Shown: piece by piece, positions 15,980 to 23,625 of the stretch | Numbering within the stretch: position 1 is the stretch's first letter | Layout of the letters: each line of letters begins with the position of its first letter | Virus record (IMG/VR): IMGVR_UViG_3300030117_004712 | Location: 5,272 to 33,278 of that record | DNA length: 28,007 nucleotides | DNA from: a virus | Reading direction: 5' to 3' (one strand) | Notes under the pieces: model-generated | Seen by the model: only the letters and a program-made list of their open reading frames with translations | Told to the model about the DNA's origin: nothing | Databases searched by the model: none | Position numbers and translations under genes: made by a program

Positions 15980-16166
15980 ATGGAAAGAAGTTTTTAGATT
16001 TGCAATAAATAATGCATCAGCATTAGACGAATTAATGGATTTAATTGAAACATCAAAAAATGCAGTTGCAGACGGAAAAATTTCAAATGAAGAAAGAAGT
16101 CAATTAATGTCTAAATATTGGAATTTAATTAGAGCTTTAAAAGAAAATCAGAATCCCCAAAAATAG
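15960..16166 (+). CDS. Small helical protein with an EF-hand-like loop (68 aa)
   Basis: This 68-residue protein is helical (RFAINNASALDELMDLIETS), with ADGKISNEERSQLMSKYW at about residues 37-54 resembling an EF-hand-type loop (DGKIS..E). It overlaps the nuclease gene by 20 bp, uses AAGG 5 bp before the ATG and faces the resolvase, overlapping its end by 38 bp on the other strand. Its function is unknown. Small proteins with this pattern are common in environmental phages. Confidence 0.6.
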   Translation: MRILKIKWKEVFRFAINNASALDELMDLIETSKNAVADGKISNEERSQLMSKYWNLIRALKENQNPQK

Positions 16167-16602
16167 ACACCGTTTCGTAGTTTGATATGTTATATACCTC
16201 AATTACTACTTTTCGTTCGGATTTGGGGCATTTACGGTAACGATTCACAGGTATAATAGTCGTTGCATTATCGTCTATTATAATTTCACGGTCAACCAGT
16301 GCATCTTGAACTGCTTTCATTCCGTATGCAAAATTATCTAAATCAATAGACCTATTATTATAAAAAGTGTTCACAATTAATGCTTTTTCAAACGGAAAGA
16401 TCCAAGGTAATAAAGGCATAACATTTTCAGGCGATTGTATTATTTCAATTAATCTTGCTATTGCTATATTTTGGTAGCTTGAAAAATGTTTGTGAAAAAC
16501 CATTCTATGAGAACGATTATTTCCTCTTACTTCTGCTGGGGGTAGTGGCATTTCAAATTTTATAGGTAGGGAATTTGAAATTTCATTATTATCAATTTCC
16601 AT
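16129..16602 (-). CDS. rusA: RusA-like Holliday junction resolvase
   Basis: This 157-residue protein, the only convincing gene on the minus strand, has the RusA arrangement. It has MPLPPAEVRGNNRSHRM near the start, RSIDLDNFAYGMKAVQDALV with the acidic D87 and D89 and K96, and IIIDDNATTI with D110-D111. These correspond to the acidic catalytic residues and lysine of E. coli RusA. RusA resolves Holliday junctions, useful before packaging. It overlaps the convergent gene at its 3' end. Its start codon lies in the loop of a 14-bp inverted repeat, so translation may be controlled. The gene symbol marks family membership only. Confidence 0.85.
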   Translation of the reverse strand: MEIDNNEISNSLPIKFEMPLPPAEVRGNNRSHRMVFHKHFSSYQNIAIARLIEIIQSPENVMPLLPWIFPFEKALIVNTFYNNRSIDLDNFAYGMKAVQDALVDREIIIDDNATTIIPVNRYRKCPKSERKVVIEVYNISNYETVSIFGDSDFLLKL

Positions 16603-16628
16603 ATCTAAAAATCCAATTCCCTACCTAT
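16562..16628. repeat. 14-bp inverted repeat around the RusA start codon
   Basis: ATAGGTAGGGAATT (16562-16575) and AATTCCCTACCTAT (16615-16628) are exact inverted copies separated by 39 bp. The resolvase ATG (complement of 16600-16602) falls between them. In the resolvase mRNA the stem would join the 5' leader to codons about 10-14 and hold the start in the loop. It might also be an operator bound by a dimer. Confidence 0.8.
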
Positions 16629-16741
16629 TTTCAAAGGAGATGAATGATAATGAAATAATTCATTACAAATTCACTACTACAAATATATATCAACAAAAGA
16701 ACAATTTCAACCATAACCCATTAAAGAATGAATTGTTATAG

Positions 16742-16770
16742 TTGACATTATTTATTATAATGAATTAAAT
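16742..16770 (+). promoter_or_regulatory. Candidate promoter for the early gene module
   Basis: TTGACA at 16742-16747 is followed after 17 bp by TTAAAT (16765-16770); a perfect TATAAT also lies at 16756-16761 but too close to the -35 box to pair with it. It lies in the divergent gap between the reverse resolvase and the + strand regulator genes, where promoters are needed. Consensus -35 and correct spacing support a sigma-70-type promoter; the -10 box is only partial. Confidence 0.5.
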
Positions 16771-16791
16771 ACAATTTTATTGCGAGGTAGC

Positions 16792-17019
16792 ATGGCAACA
16801 CAGAATAATTCAATTCGGCAAAAAGCAACACCAGAAAAGCCAATCATTGTAGATGATTTGGTAATTTCAAGATTAAAAGAATATGATGATCATGCTTGGC
16901 ATAAATTAATGTATGTTTCTTTAATGACAGGAGTTGACGATTTAGTAAACAGAATAAATGAATTGGAAAAAATAATTGAGGAGCAAAATAATGCCAAAAC
17001 AAAAAATAGCAGAAAATGA
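16792..17019 (+). CDS. Small helical protein of unknown function (75 aa)
   Basis: ATG 16792 with GAGG a few bases upstream is preferred to an in-frame TTG at 16780. The protein has a polar N-terminus and a helical remainder ending in a short coiled coil (VDDLVNRINELEKIIEEQNN). It overlaps the next gene by 29 bp. Placed at the head of the early module, it may be regulatory, but no DNA-binding motif is visible and the family is unknown. Confidence 0.6.
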   Translation: MATQNNSIRQKATPEKPIIVDDLVISRLKEYDDHAWHKLMYVSLMTGVDDLVNRINELEKIIEEQNNAKTKNSRK

Positions 17020-17299
17020 TGTTTTAATTTTAAGAGATGAAAATCCTGATATGACTATGGCTGAAATAGGTAGGAATTTAGGAGTTTCAAGAGAAAGAGT
17101 TAGGCAAATATTAAATAATCATAATAAACCTACAAAAACGAAACCGAATGTACAAAAATATTTTTGTCCTAGATGTGGCAAAGGATATAAGCATGTTGAC
17201 CATTTTCCAAAAAAGACAGGATTGTGTTCAACTTGTTACAATAAATTACCATTATCAGTAAAACAACAACAAAGGAGGAATATGAAAAATATCTATTAA
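16991..17299 (+). CDS. HTH plus zinc-ribbon transcriptional regulator (102 aa)
   Basis: The start is ATG 16991 after a GAGG site, rather than TTG 16976. Residues about 21-42 (MTMAEIGRNLGVSRERVRQI) are a helix-turn-helix of the sigma-70 region 4 type (GVSRERVRQI is its recognition helix). Residues 59-82 form a CxxC...CxxC zinc ribbon (FCPRCGKGYK, LCSTCYNK). The combination suggests a small DNA-binding regulator of phage gene expression, perhaps acting on -35-like sites. The stop codon is part of the stem of a terminator. No core-binding sigma domain (region 2) is present, so it is not a complete sigma factor. Confidence 0.75.
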   Translation: MPKQKIAENDVLILRDENPDMTMAEIGRNLGVSRERVRQILNNHNKPTKTKPNVQKYFCPRCGKGYKHVDHFPKKTGLCSTCYNKLPLSVKQQQRRNMKNIY

Positions 17300-17345
17300 C
17301 AAGTTTAATCATATATACTTCGTATATATATAACTTGTTATTTTG
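17297..17345 (+). terminator. Rho-independent terminator after the regulator gene
   Basis: TAACAAGTT (17297-17305) pairs with AACTTGTTA (17332-17340). Inside it ATATATAC (17311-17318), loop TTC and GTATATAT (17322-17329) form a second stem, followed by TTTTG and further T residues. The first three bases of the stem are the stop codon of the regulator gene. The core palindrome recurs at 25201-25220 in the other orientation. Confidence 0.75.
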
Positions 17346-17373
17346 TTTATTAACACATTTTAGGAGATGAATT

Positions 17374-17808
17374 ATGGAAAATCAAATAAATTTACATGAT
17401 TTAAAAGATATGGATAGTTATGCTTTGGCAGAAGAGTATAACAAAACATACGAAAAATTCAAAACCGTAGAAAGGAATTTAGGAGTATTACAAGCTAGAG
17501 CCGACCAATTAAGTAGAGAAACTGGTGCAACGGTTTTCGTTGGAGATACTCATGAGTTACACATTACACAAAATTTAAAAACGGATAAAACAAAATTGAC
17601 TCCGTTATTGGAATTGATTCCACCTGAAGATTTAATTCGTGAGGGTGCCGTAGTGTTAGCTCACAAAGAAACAATAGATGTTCCTGATAAATGGAATTTA
17701 ACAAGATTAAAACCATTTGCAAAATACGGCAAGAAAATAAGTCAAATTATTGAGTCTTGCTATATTGGTGGGACAAATAAATATACATTAAAATTAAGGA
17801 GAAAATGA
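17374..17808 (+). CDS. Unknown early protein with N-terminal coiled coil (144 aa)
   Basis: This 144-residue protein has a helical, coiled-coil-like N-terminal half (LAEEYNKTYEKFKTVERNLG, VLQARADQLSRETG) and a mixed C-terminal half (LIREGAVVLAHKETIDVPDK, then YTLKLRRK). GGAG lies 7 bp before the ATG. Its position before the next gene by a 4-bp overlap, in the module with the replicative ATPase, fits a recombination or single-strand DNA accessory protein, but I see no diagnostic motif. Confidence 0.55.
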   Translation: MENQINLHDLKDMDSYALAEEYNKTYEKFKTVERNLGVLQARADQLSRETGATVFVGDTHELHITQNLKTDKTKLTPLLELIPPEDLIREGAVVLAHKETIDVPDKWNLTRLKPFAKYGKKISQIIESCYIGGTNKYTLKLRRK

Positions 17809-18596
17809 TGACGAATTCACAATCAATAAGTATGGGTAATTTAGAATGGGTAGGAGCATTTGGCAGTTGGAAAGGAGTTCCTGCATTGCCAGTAGCTTTG
17901 CCTGAATTTAAAGAAAACCATGCGAAAACTTTTCAAACTACAATAAAAATTACTGAAAAAAAAGCTACTAAAAATCAAAATTTTGTAATCAAATGCGAAT
18001 TTACAGAGTTTTCAAGTAATTTTCCTATGATACATAATGCCTCAAGTTACGAAGGATATTTTCCGTCAGCTGAAGATTTTCCTCACAATGAGGGTGATGT
18101 TATTCGTGCAGAAGTTTCAAGAGTTTATATCAAATGTGAAAGTGATAATAATAATAATGTTGTAGGAGTAAAAGACGGCACTTATGAAAATCACTTCATA
18201 CATAAAGTAAATTGGAACACCTGGACCAAAGTCGATTCAGAAGAAGTTCAATCAGAAATTCAACAAATTGACCCTAAGACACAAGACATTCAAAAACAAG
18301 TTGAAAACAATAGTAATCCAAAAACTATTACTTTCAATGACGAAAGAGGAGCTGACAGAGTTGCTAGAAATGTAAACAATTCTGATAGCATAGCAGGTAA
18401 TTTGATAATTGAATTATGGAAAGCAGGTAGGTTTCCTCAATTAAAAGAAAACACAGAATTGATAGATATAGCCGTTCAGATAAAATTTGTTTCTAAAATA
18501 TTACAAGGCGAAAATCCATTAGAAACAAAAAATGAGTATGGCAAATATTTATCTGAAAATGGTTTGAAAAATGTTCTAGATTGGGGGCAAGGGTAA
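17805..18596 (+). CDS. Unknown replication/recombination-module protein (263 aa)
   Basis: This 263-residue protein starts with an aromatic and Gly-rich segment (NLEWVGAFGSWKGVPALPVA). Strands follow (FQTTIKITEKKATKNQNFVI, IRAEVSRVYIK) in a layout compatible with an OB-like or single-strand-binding fold. A flexible Gln/Asn linker (about residues 145-170) leads to a helical C-terminal end. A single-strand DNA binding role would suit the neighbouring ATPase, but this is inference. A CCTGGACC copy sits in codons NTWTK at about 18220. It overlaps the upstream gene by 4 bp and the downstream ATG by 1 bp. Confidence 0.5.
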   Translation: MMTNSQSISMGNLEWVGAFGSWKGVPALPVALPEFKENHAKTFQTTIKITEKKATKNQNFVIKCEFTEFSSNFPMIHNASSYEGYFPSAEDFPHNEGDVIRAEVSRVYIKCESDNNNNVVGVKDGTYENHFIHKVNWNTWTKVDSEEVQSEIQQIDPKTQDIQKQVENNSNPKTITFNDERGADRVARNVNNSDSIAGNLIIELWKAGRFPQLKENTELIDIAVQIKFVSKILQGENPLETKNEYGKYLSENGLKNVLDWGQG

Positions 18597-18892
18597 TGTC
18601 AAATTATACCTATCAAGAAATTGACCAATTAGAAGAAAATTTATCTATTCCTTATGTAAAACAATCATACACATACAATGAAATACTTGTCAGGTTATTG
18701 TGTCAGGCATTAAGGCAAAATAGATATTTAGCTGACCAAATAGGAAAATCGTGTACAGAGTCAAGAATGGCTTTTAACATTGTTAGTAAATTGGAAAGTA
18801 AAATAGAAAAAATTAATAGTAATGTAAATTTTCTTTTAGGAAATAATGCTCAATTTGAAAATGACCGAATAAAAGGATTAAAAATTGAATGA
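18596..18892 (+). CDS. Helical coiled-coil protein (98 aa)
   Basis: ATG 18596 overlaps the upstream TAA by one base and is preferred to TTG 18581. The protein is helical throughout, with a long coiled-coil end (FNIVSKLESKIEKINSNVNF) after a short SYTYNEILVRLLCQALRQ helix. No known motif is recognised. It directly precedes, and overlaps by 8 bp, the RepA-like ATPase, so it could be a helper or loader, although this is context only. Confidence 0.5.
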   Translation: MSNYTYQEIDQLEENLSIPYVKQSYTYNEILVRLLCQALRQNRYLADQIGKSCTESRMAFNIVSKLESKIEKINSNVNFLLGNNAQFENDRIKGLKIE

Positions 18893-20207
18893 GCATGAAA
18901 CTGGTTTAGATTTCCTAGAAAATAAAATTGTTAAAAGAGTAGGCGACTCGTGGAATTTTGAGTTTGCTAATATAAATATTCGTATTTATGTTGATAAAGT
19001 AAAACAAAATAGGTATGTAGGTGCCGAAATGGAATTTTCTTATATTAAACCTTTATTTGAAGGAAATTCACATATACATTGGAGTTCTGTTAATTTAGAC
19101 CAGTTATCAGGAGCAAACGGAAGAACTTCGCTAATCAAGTACATATCAAATATTGAAAAAGAAATTCAATATGCTGATTGGGAAAGATTGATTGAATTTG
19201 TTTGTATAACAGTAGTTAAACAAATGAGGGAAGGCGAAGATTTTATTAATTTAGCAACTGCAAATATTGTAGAAGATGAAGGACATATATTAAGTCCTAT
19301 ATTACCATTGAATCAGCCGTCTTTAATTTACGGCGACGGTGGTTCAGGGAAATCAATTTTGTCATTATGGTTTGCTAATTTAATATATCAGGGAGTTCAA
19401 ACAGATTGGGTAACGGCTTTGAAAAAAAATGTTTTGTATTTAGATTATGAAACGAATGTCAACGAAATGTACAAGCGTAATAATAAGTTAGGAAACGGAA
19501 TGAATTTAGATGTTCCGTCTGGCATAAAGTATCATAGATGTTTTCAGCCATTGTATTACATAGCTGAAGGCATTAAAAGAAAAATACAAGAGGAAAATAT
19601 TGGCTTTGTTATAGTTGATTCTGCGGCAATCGCTTGTGGAGCTGAACCTTCGTCTGAAAAAGCAACGACAGAATATTTTCAGGCAATAAGAAGTTTAGGA
19701 GAAGATATTACCGTTTTAACTATTGGCCATACAACAAAAGCTGAGGCTGAAAAGAAAAAGCCATTCGGTAGTGCTTTTTGGGAATATTTTTCACGGTCTG
19801 TTTGGGAAATAAAAAAAGAACAAGCAACAGAAGGTGGTATTCAAAATGTAGGTTTGTATCACAGGAAAGTGAACAACGGATTTTTACATGACCCAATTGG
19901 TTACCGAATACAGTTTTTAGCGAATGAAATAAACATCAACGGCTTTAATATAACTGATAGCCAAAACAATGATGGTAATTTGTCTAGAATACAAAGGATT
20001 TTCAATTACCTAAAAACACAGAATGATTATAAATCTATCACAGATATATGCGATGCTTTAAGTTTGGATTACGAAAATGAGCCAAGTATTAAAGCAAGTA
20101 TGTCTAGGGATAAAAATATAATGCACTTTGGGGAGGGCCAGTGGGGAGTGAAAGGTAAAGATTATAGTTTGAATGTAGACGAATTGTTAGAGTTTGGGAG
20201 TGAGTAA
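18885..20207 (+). CDS. RepA-like RecA-fold ATPase / replicative helicase candidate (440 aa)
   Basis: Residues about 145-290 form a RecA-like ATPase. Walker A GDGGSGKS is at 150-157, a VLYLDYET strand at 183-190 and Walker B FVIVDS at 241-246 with D245. A VLTIGHTTKA segment follows at 277-286, the expected sensor position. This matches the AAA_25/RepA group, whose RSF1010 RepA member is a hexameric helicase. The N-terminal 130 residues are unrelated to known primases. The C-terminal about 80 residues (ITDICDALSLDYENEPSIKA) look like a winged-helix. The start is TTG 18885 with an 8-bp upstream overlap, as no ATG gives an open frame nearby. It is the best candidate replication protein in the window. 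Confidence 0.75.
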   Translation: MNEHETGLDFLENKIVKRVGDSWNFEFANINIRIYVDKVKQNRYVGAEMEFSYIKPLFEGNSHIHWSSVNLDQLSGANGRTSLIKYISNIEKEIQYADWERLIEFVCITVVKQMREGEDFINLATANIVEDEGHILSPILPLNQPSLIYGDGGSGKSILSLWFANLIYQGVQTDWVTALKKNVLYLDYETNVNEMYKRNNKLGNGMNLDVPSGIKYHRCFQPLYYIAEGIKRKIQEENIGFVIVDSAAIACGAEPSSEKATTEYFQAIRSLGEDITVLTIGHTTKAEAEKKKPFGSAFWEYFSRSVWEIKKEQATEGGIQNVGLYHRKVNNGFLHDPIGYRIQFLANEININGFNITDSQNNDGNLSRIQRIFNYLKTQNDYKSITDICDALSLDYENEPSIKASMSRDKNIMHFGEGQWGVKGKDYSLNVDELLEFGSE

Positions 20208-20561
20208 ATGAGCAAATACAAAATAACCAAACAAAAATCACTTATGCCTGATATCGTTCCTAATAAACATTTCGGCGATGTCAGGGATAAATTATTAGAG
20301 TTAAAAAATAAAAACGGGGATAAAGTTTTTGCTGAAGATAAAAAACTAGCAATAGCATTTTGGCTTGAATTTGAAGGATTGAGAGAAGTTTTAGAAAGCG
20401 GCAATCCTAAGAATTTCATTACTTGGTTTTTAACTCAATCAACGGAATATGAAAGTATTTCTAGAAGTTCAAGAAAATTAAAAGAAGAAGGTATTGTAGC
20501 GAGGTCCAGGTTTGCAGACGAAAAAGCAACTGAACATGCTGAATATTGGAAAAACCATTAA
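20208..20561 (+). CDS. Unknown replication-module protein (117 aa)
   Basis: This 117-residue protein starts 1 bp after the ATPase stop. It is basic and helical with a conserved-looking segment (FWLEFEGLREVLESGNPKNF and ITWFLTQSTEYESISRSSRK) and a charged tail. The WFLTQST-YESISRSSRKL part resembles a helix-turn-helix, and the following EEGI would suit a wing, so DNA binding is possible. A CCTGGACC copy on the minus strand overlaps codons ARSR. The family is unknown. Confidence 0.5.
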   Translation: MSKYKITKQKSLMPDIVPNKHFGDVRDKLLELKNKNGDKVFAEDKKLAIAFWLEFEGLREVLESGNPKNFITWFLTQSTEYESISRSSRKLKEEGIVARSRFADEKATEHAEYWKNH

Positions 20562-20575
20562 TAAAGGAGTATAAA

Positions 20576-21007
20576 ATGGGAAAAATAACTACATTATCAT
20601 TCAAAAATCATTTTGACGAGGACATTGAAATAGAAATAGACGAAAAAAATAATATAACGAATGTTCATTACGACAAAATTAAAATTGAATCAAAAAAAAT
20701 AGACAAAACAACAGTAGATGACGAAACTGGCTTTGTAATTCATCAGCAACAAGAATTTTCAGATAATTTTGTTCCAAATTATTTACCAACAGATAAAATT
20801 GAAAAAATGGTAAAAGGATATCATAATTATCAGCCTAGAGATTGGGAAGAAATCATGGCAAAATTGTTTATACCAATTCATGAAAAAATAATAGGAATGA
20901 AACGGTACACCAAGAAAGAAAAAAACCTTATCAACAAAAAAATAAATGAATTTATTGATATGGAAATAAGTTTCAATGAATTATTAACATATTTGCCAAG
21001 ATATTAA
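20576..21007 (+). CDS. Unknown early protein (143 aa)
   Basis: ATG 20576, with AAAGGAG 6 bp upstream, gives MGKITTLSFKNHFDED. This is preferred to an in-frame TTG at 20546 inside the previous gene. Residues 1-50 are strand-rich and acidic (IEIEIDEKNNITNVHYDKIK). The C-terminal half is helical (YTKKEKNLINKKINEFIDME). It resembles no family I recognise and lies between the replication genes and a tiny membrane protein. Confidence 0.5.
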   Translation: MGKITTLSFKNHFDEDIEIEIDEKNNITNVHYDKIKIESKKIDKTTVDDETGFVIHQQQEFSDNFVPNYLPTDKIEKMVKGYHNYQPRDWEEIMAKLFIPIHEKIIGMKRYTKKEKNLINKKINEFIDMEISFNELLTYLPRY

Positions 21008-21010
21008 TAT

Positions 21011-21103
21011 ATGGGAAACGATATGAAATTGTTTTTGTTATTTTTGGTAATTTTATGGCTTTTTTATATATGCCGCGAAATTATGACTTTGCACACTTTG
21101 TAA
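21011..21103 (+). CDS. Tiny single-pass membrane protein (30 aa)
   Basis: ATG 21011 lies 3 bp after the previous stop. The product, MGNDMKLFLLFLVILWLFYI followed by CREIMTLHTL, is a single hydrophobic helix with a short polar end. A second in-frame ATG lies 12 bases later. Small single-helix peptides of this kind occur in many phages as membrane effectors, but no function can be assigned. A 126-bp non-coding gap follows. Confidence 0.45.
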   Translation: MGNDMKLFLLFLVILWLFYICREIMTLHTL

Positions 21104-21201
21104 AGAGGGCAAATGATAGCTTTTTTTAAAAATAACTTAAACTTTGTCAAATATAACCTCTATTAATGTTGTTTTATGAGAGCAAATGAATGAAAATAAT
21201 C

Positions 21202-21218
21202 ATATATTCATTAATCAA
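21202..21218 (+). repeat. Leader repeat ATATATTCATTAATCAA, copy 1
   Basis: This 17-bp sequence lies just upstream of the ribosome site of the gene at 21230 and recurs exactly at 21699-21715, before the gene at 21728. Both copies are immediately followed by an AGGAG or GGGAG site. A shared promoter element or translation leader is likely. Confidence 0.7.
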
Positions 21219-21229
21219 AGGAGAAAAAA

Positions 21230-21688
21230 ATGAAAGACACAATTTTAGAAACAAAGAAATACGCAAGATACCACTATGTAAAAGTGGACAACATGGAAGA
21301 GTTTAGATACAACTTTTTAAGTGAGCATAGTTTTTTGAAAGACCCAAATATCAATGCAATAGGTATATTCAAAAAGCACAGTTACACAGATTGGAAAAAC
21401 ATTAAAGAAGGTGACATTGTAACTGTAAAAGATGACTATGTGTACGAAAAACCTACTCAAAATGGTTATGTTCATACTAATAAAATGAAAGTTGGTAAAT
21501 GGAAAGTAACATCATGGGACATGAGTAAAAGAGGAATGGGAACATGGAAAGCTAAATTTTACACACCTACTATGAGTGGTGTAAAACTTAAACTTAGAGT
21601 AACAAACATTGAAACAGGTATGTCAAATGTTTTACAAATGCACGAAGTAGCAAAAGTTAAAAAATTAAGCGAAATTTTTCCTAAATAA
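21230..21688 (+). CDS. Unknown early protein (152 aa)
   Basis: This 152-residue basic protein is strand-rich (INAIGIFKKHSYTDWKNIKE, VTVKDDYVYEKPTQ, KMKVGKWKVTSWDM) and looks like a small beta-barrel, possibly an SH3- or PUA-like fold. An excellent AAGGAG site precedes the ATG. Its base and codon use (many ACA, AAA, AAC) suggest high expression. Together with the next gene it is preceded by the 17-bp leader repeat, suggesting common control. Function is unknown. Confidence 0.55.
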   Translation: MKDTILETKKYARYHYVKVDNMEEFRYNFLSEHSFLKDPNINAIGIFKKHSYTDWKNIKEGDIVTVKDDYVYEKPTQNGYVHTNKMKVGKWKVTSWDMSKRGMGTWKAKFYTPTMSGVKLKLRVTNIETGMSNVLQMHEVAKVKKLSEIFPK

Positions 21689-21698
21689 AATATTTAAT

Positions 21699-21715
21699 AT
21701 ATATTCATTAATCAA
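21699..21715 (+). repeat. Leader repeat ATATATTCATTAATCAA, copy 2
   Basis: This is an exact copy of the 17-bp leader at 21202-21218. Here it directly precedes GGGAGG and the ATG at 21728. The distance from repeat to start codon is nearly identical in both places (12 bp in each). Confidence 0.7.
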
Positions 21716-21727
21716 GGGAGGAAATAA

Positions 21728-21913
21728 ATGAGTTCAAAAATAGGATTCATACAACATCAAAGAAATCACAACTGGGTAGGGTCAGAAAATGCTCCAAAAG
21801 ATTGTGAATTCTGTCAGGCAAAAGTCAAAAATTTTGCTAGAAAGAAAAGATTGGCTACCTCAAAAGAGGCTGAGTCAATTTTAAACATTATCAAAGCCGT
21901 AAGAAAATTTTAA
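21728..21913 (+). CDS. Small CxxC protein (61 aa)
   Basis: This 61-residue basic protein has NWVGSENAPKDCEFCQAKV, with a single CEFC pair and nearby histidines (QHQRNHN), so a metal site is possible. A basic helical tail (ARKKRLATSKEAESILNIIK) follows. GGGAGG precedes the ATG. It may bind nucleic acid. No family is recognised. Confidence 0.55.
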   Translation: MSSKIGFIQHQRNHNWVGSENAPKDCEFCQAKVKNFARKKRLATSKEAESILNIIKAVRKF

Positions 21914-21925
21914 AGGAGAACAATT

Positions 21926-22552
21926 ATGGGTTTCGATTTATACGGAGAAAATCCGACAATAACAAAAGGAACAATTAAACCAATTGAACCAAATGAAAAA
22001 TACAATAGTAAAGACGAATCATGGGATTTGTTTTTTGAGCAAAAAAGAGAATATGAGTCTGCTAATATAGGTGTATATTTTCGTGCTAGTGTTTGGTCAT
22101 GGAGGCCAATTTGGGCAATGGTTGAGGAATTATGTGATGATATTCTTTCAAAAGAGGAAATTAAACAGGGAAGTTACAATGACGGTTCTTTAATTAATGC
22201 TATGAAAGCTGAATTAATTGGGCAAAGATTAATTTCACAAAAAAATTATTTGAAAGAATTTTGTGAAAAACAAAAAACTGAATTTGCTTTAAAAAGAGAG
22301 TTCAATGAAAAATTGAGTGAATCAGCTACCAAGTATCTTGAAATAATGAGCAAATTAAATCCTGAATTAGATATTCAAATTCCTTTAGATTTGAAAAAAA
22401 TTAAAAATAGTAGAGCATTTCAAATTTGGCAAATGCTCGGTTCACAATTTGAAGGAATACAATATGGCGAAACTGCATACAGTTTAGATTATGAACATAT
22501 CATGCAATTCGCTGAATTTTGTACACAATCAGGAGGATTCCGAATTCATTGA
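21926..22552 (+). CDS. Conserved phage protein starting MGFDLYG (208 aa)
   Basis: The N-terminal MGFDLYGENP and the later GVYFRASVWSWRPIWAMV (residues about 48-65) recall a protein found widely in tailed phages and some prophages, where it is uncharacterised. The rest is helical, with a charged middle. AAAGGAG precedes the ATG. Its stop overlaps the cytosine methyltransferase start, linking it to the DNA-methylation genes. No catalytic motif is visible. Confidence 0.65.
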   Translation: MGFDLYGENPTITKGTIKPIEPNEKYNSKDESWDLFFEQKREYESANIGVYFRASVWSWRPIWAMVEELCDDILSKEEIKQGSYNDGSLINAMKAELIGQRLISQKNYLKEFCEKQKTEFALKREFNEKLSESATKYLEIMSKLNPELDIQIPLDLKKIKNSRAFQIWQMLGSQFEGIQYGETAYSLDYEHIMQFAEFCTQSGGFRIH

Positions 22553-23625
22553 TTAAGAATATATTTAGTGCTTTTGACGGTATATCTGTTTTACAGGTTG
22601 CCGTCAATCGCACTTTTATAGGCTCAACACTTGAAAATTATTATGCTAGTGAAATCGATTCATATGCGACGTCAATTACAAAAAGACAGTTTCCTAGTAC
22701 TATATCACTCGGCGACATACAAAAGCTCGGAATAGATAGCTTTAAACATCAAATTGACCTAATGGTCGGAGGCTCGCCATGTCAGGGATTTTCATTTTCA
22801 GGCCGTCAGTTGAATTTCAAAGACCCTAGGTCTAAATTATTTTTTGATTATGTACGATTATTGAAAGAATTAAACCCAAGATATTTTATATTAGAAAATG
22901 TGCCTATGGAAAAAATGTCTGAAAATGTGATAACTGATTATTTAGAAGTTTACCCAATGACAATAGATTCTTATAGAGTTTCAGGGCAAAATAGACGGCG
23001 ATTATATTGGACAAATATTCCTAATGTAGTTCAGCCGAAAAATAAGAATATTTTTTTAAAAGACATATTAGAAAAAGATGCTAGAGAGCCAATGTATTCC
23101 AATTACGGTAAAGGTTTTGGCGAATTAAAACCTAGAGTACATTACGGAAAATCTGTTACCTTAAGGGTAGGAGGCGACAGGCCAGTTGTAGAAACAGTCG
23201 GTCAAAATCAAATACCTGATAAATATTATTTAAGTGAAAAAATGAAAAAATATATATTAGATAATAAAGCAGGGAAAAACGGGCAATATAAATTAAATCC
23301 TGAAAAATCTCCAACACTAACGGCGACAATGCACAAAATGCACCGAGCTCATACAGACCCATATATACAGGGCCAATTTAAGCCTGAAGGAAAAACTAAT
23401 ATCAGGAAAATTCTTCCTGTAGAGGCTGAACGATTGCAAACATTACCTGATAATTACACGGCTGAAGGTGTTGTTGACGGAAAATTGGTCCAGGTATCAG
23501 ACGGACAGAGATACAAAGCAATAGGAAATTCTTTTACCGCAGATATCATTGCTCACATATTAAGATTTACTGAAAATAACCCTGAGCCACTGGGCAAAAT
23601 CAAGCAAATGAGGTTATTTTCATGA
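22549..23625 (+). CDS. C5-cytosine DNA methyltransferase (Dcm-type)
   Basis: I choose TTG 22549, which overlaps the upstream TGA as TTGA and gives MIKNIFSAFDGIS. AGGAGG lies 12 bp upstream. The 358-residue product contains motif I IFSAFDGISVLQVAVNR (5-21), motif IV GGSPCQGFS (74-82, catalytic C78), motif VI ENVP (116-119), motif VIII QNRRRLYW (147-154) and the final GNSFTADIIAHIL. The target-recognition region lies roughly between residues 180 and 290. It would make 5-methylcytosine, either protecting phage DNA or supplying the substrate for the TET-like dioxygenase encoded 4 kb downstream. Its recognition sequence cannot be read from sequence. No endonuclease partner is adjacent. Confidence 0.9.
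   Translation: MIKNIFSAFDGISVLQVAVNRTFIGSTLENYYASEIDSYATSITKRQFPSTISLGDIQKLGIDSFKHQIDLMVGGSPCQGFSFSGRQLNFKDPRSKLFFDYVRLLKELNPRYFILENVPMEKMSENVITDYLEVYPMTIDSYRVSGQNRRRLYWTNIPNVVQPKNKNIFLKDILEKDAREPMYSNYGKGFGELKPRVHYGKSVTLRVGGDRPVVETVGQNQIPDKYYLSEKMKKYILDNKAGKNGQYKLNPEKSPTLTATMHKMHRAHTDPYIQGQFKPEGKTNIRKILPVEAERLQTLPDNYTAEGVVDGKLVQVSDGQRYKAIGNSFTADIIAHILRFTENNPEPLGKIKQMRLFS

Noticed and set aside
16640-16741. 33-codon open frame with a nearby AAAGGAG
   Set aside because: The ribosome site directly abuts the ATG (no spacing), the composition is uninformative and the stretch lies where divergent regulatory DNA is expected.
17311-17330. loxP-like recombination site (CTTCGTATA similarity)
   Set aside because: Similarity is confined to the AT-rich palindromic core; there is no 8-bp spacer and no recombinase gene, and the structure works as a terminator.
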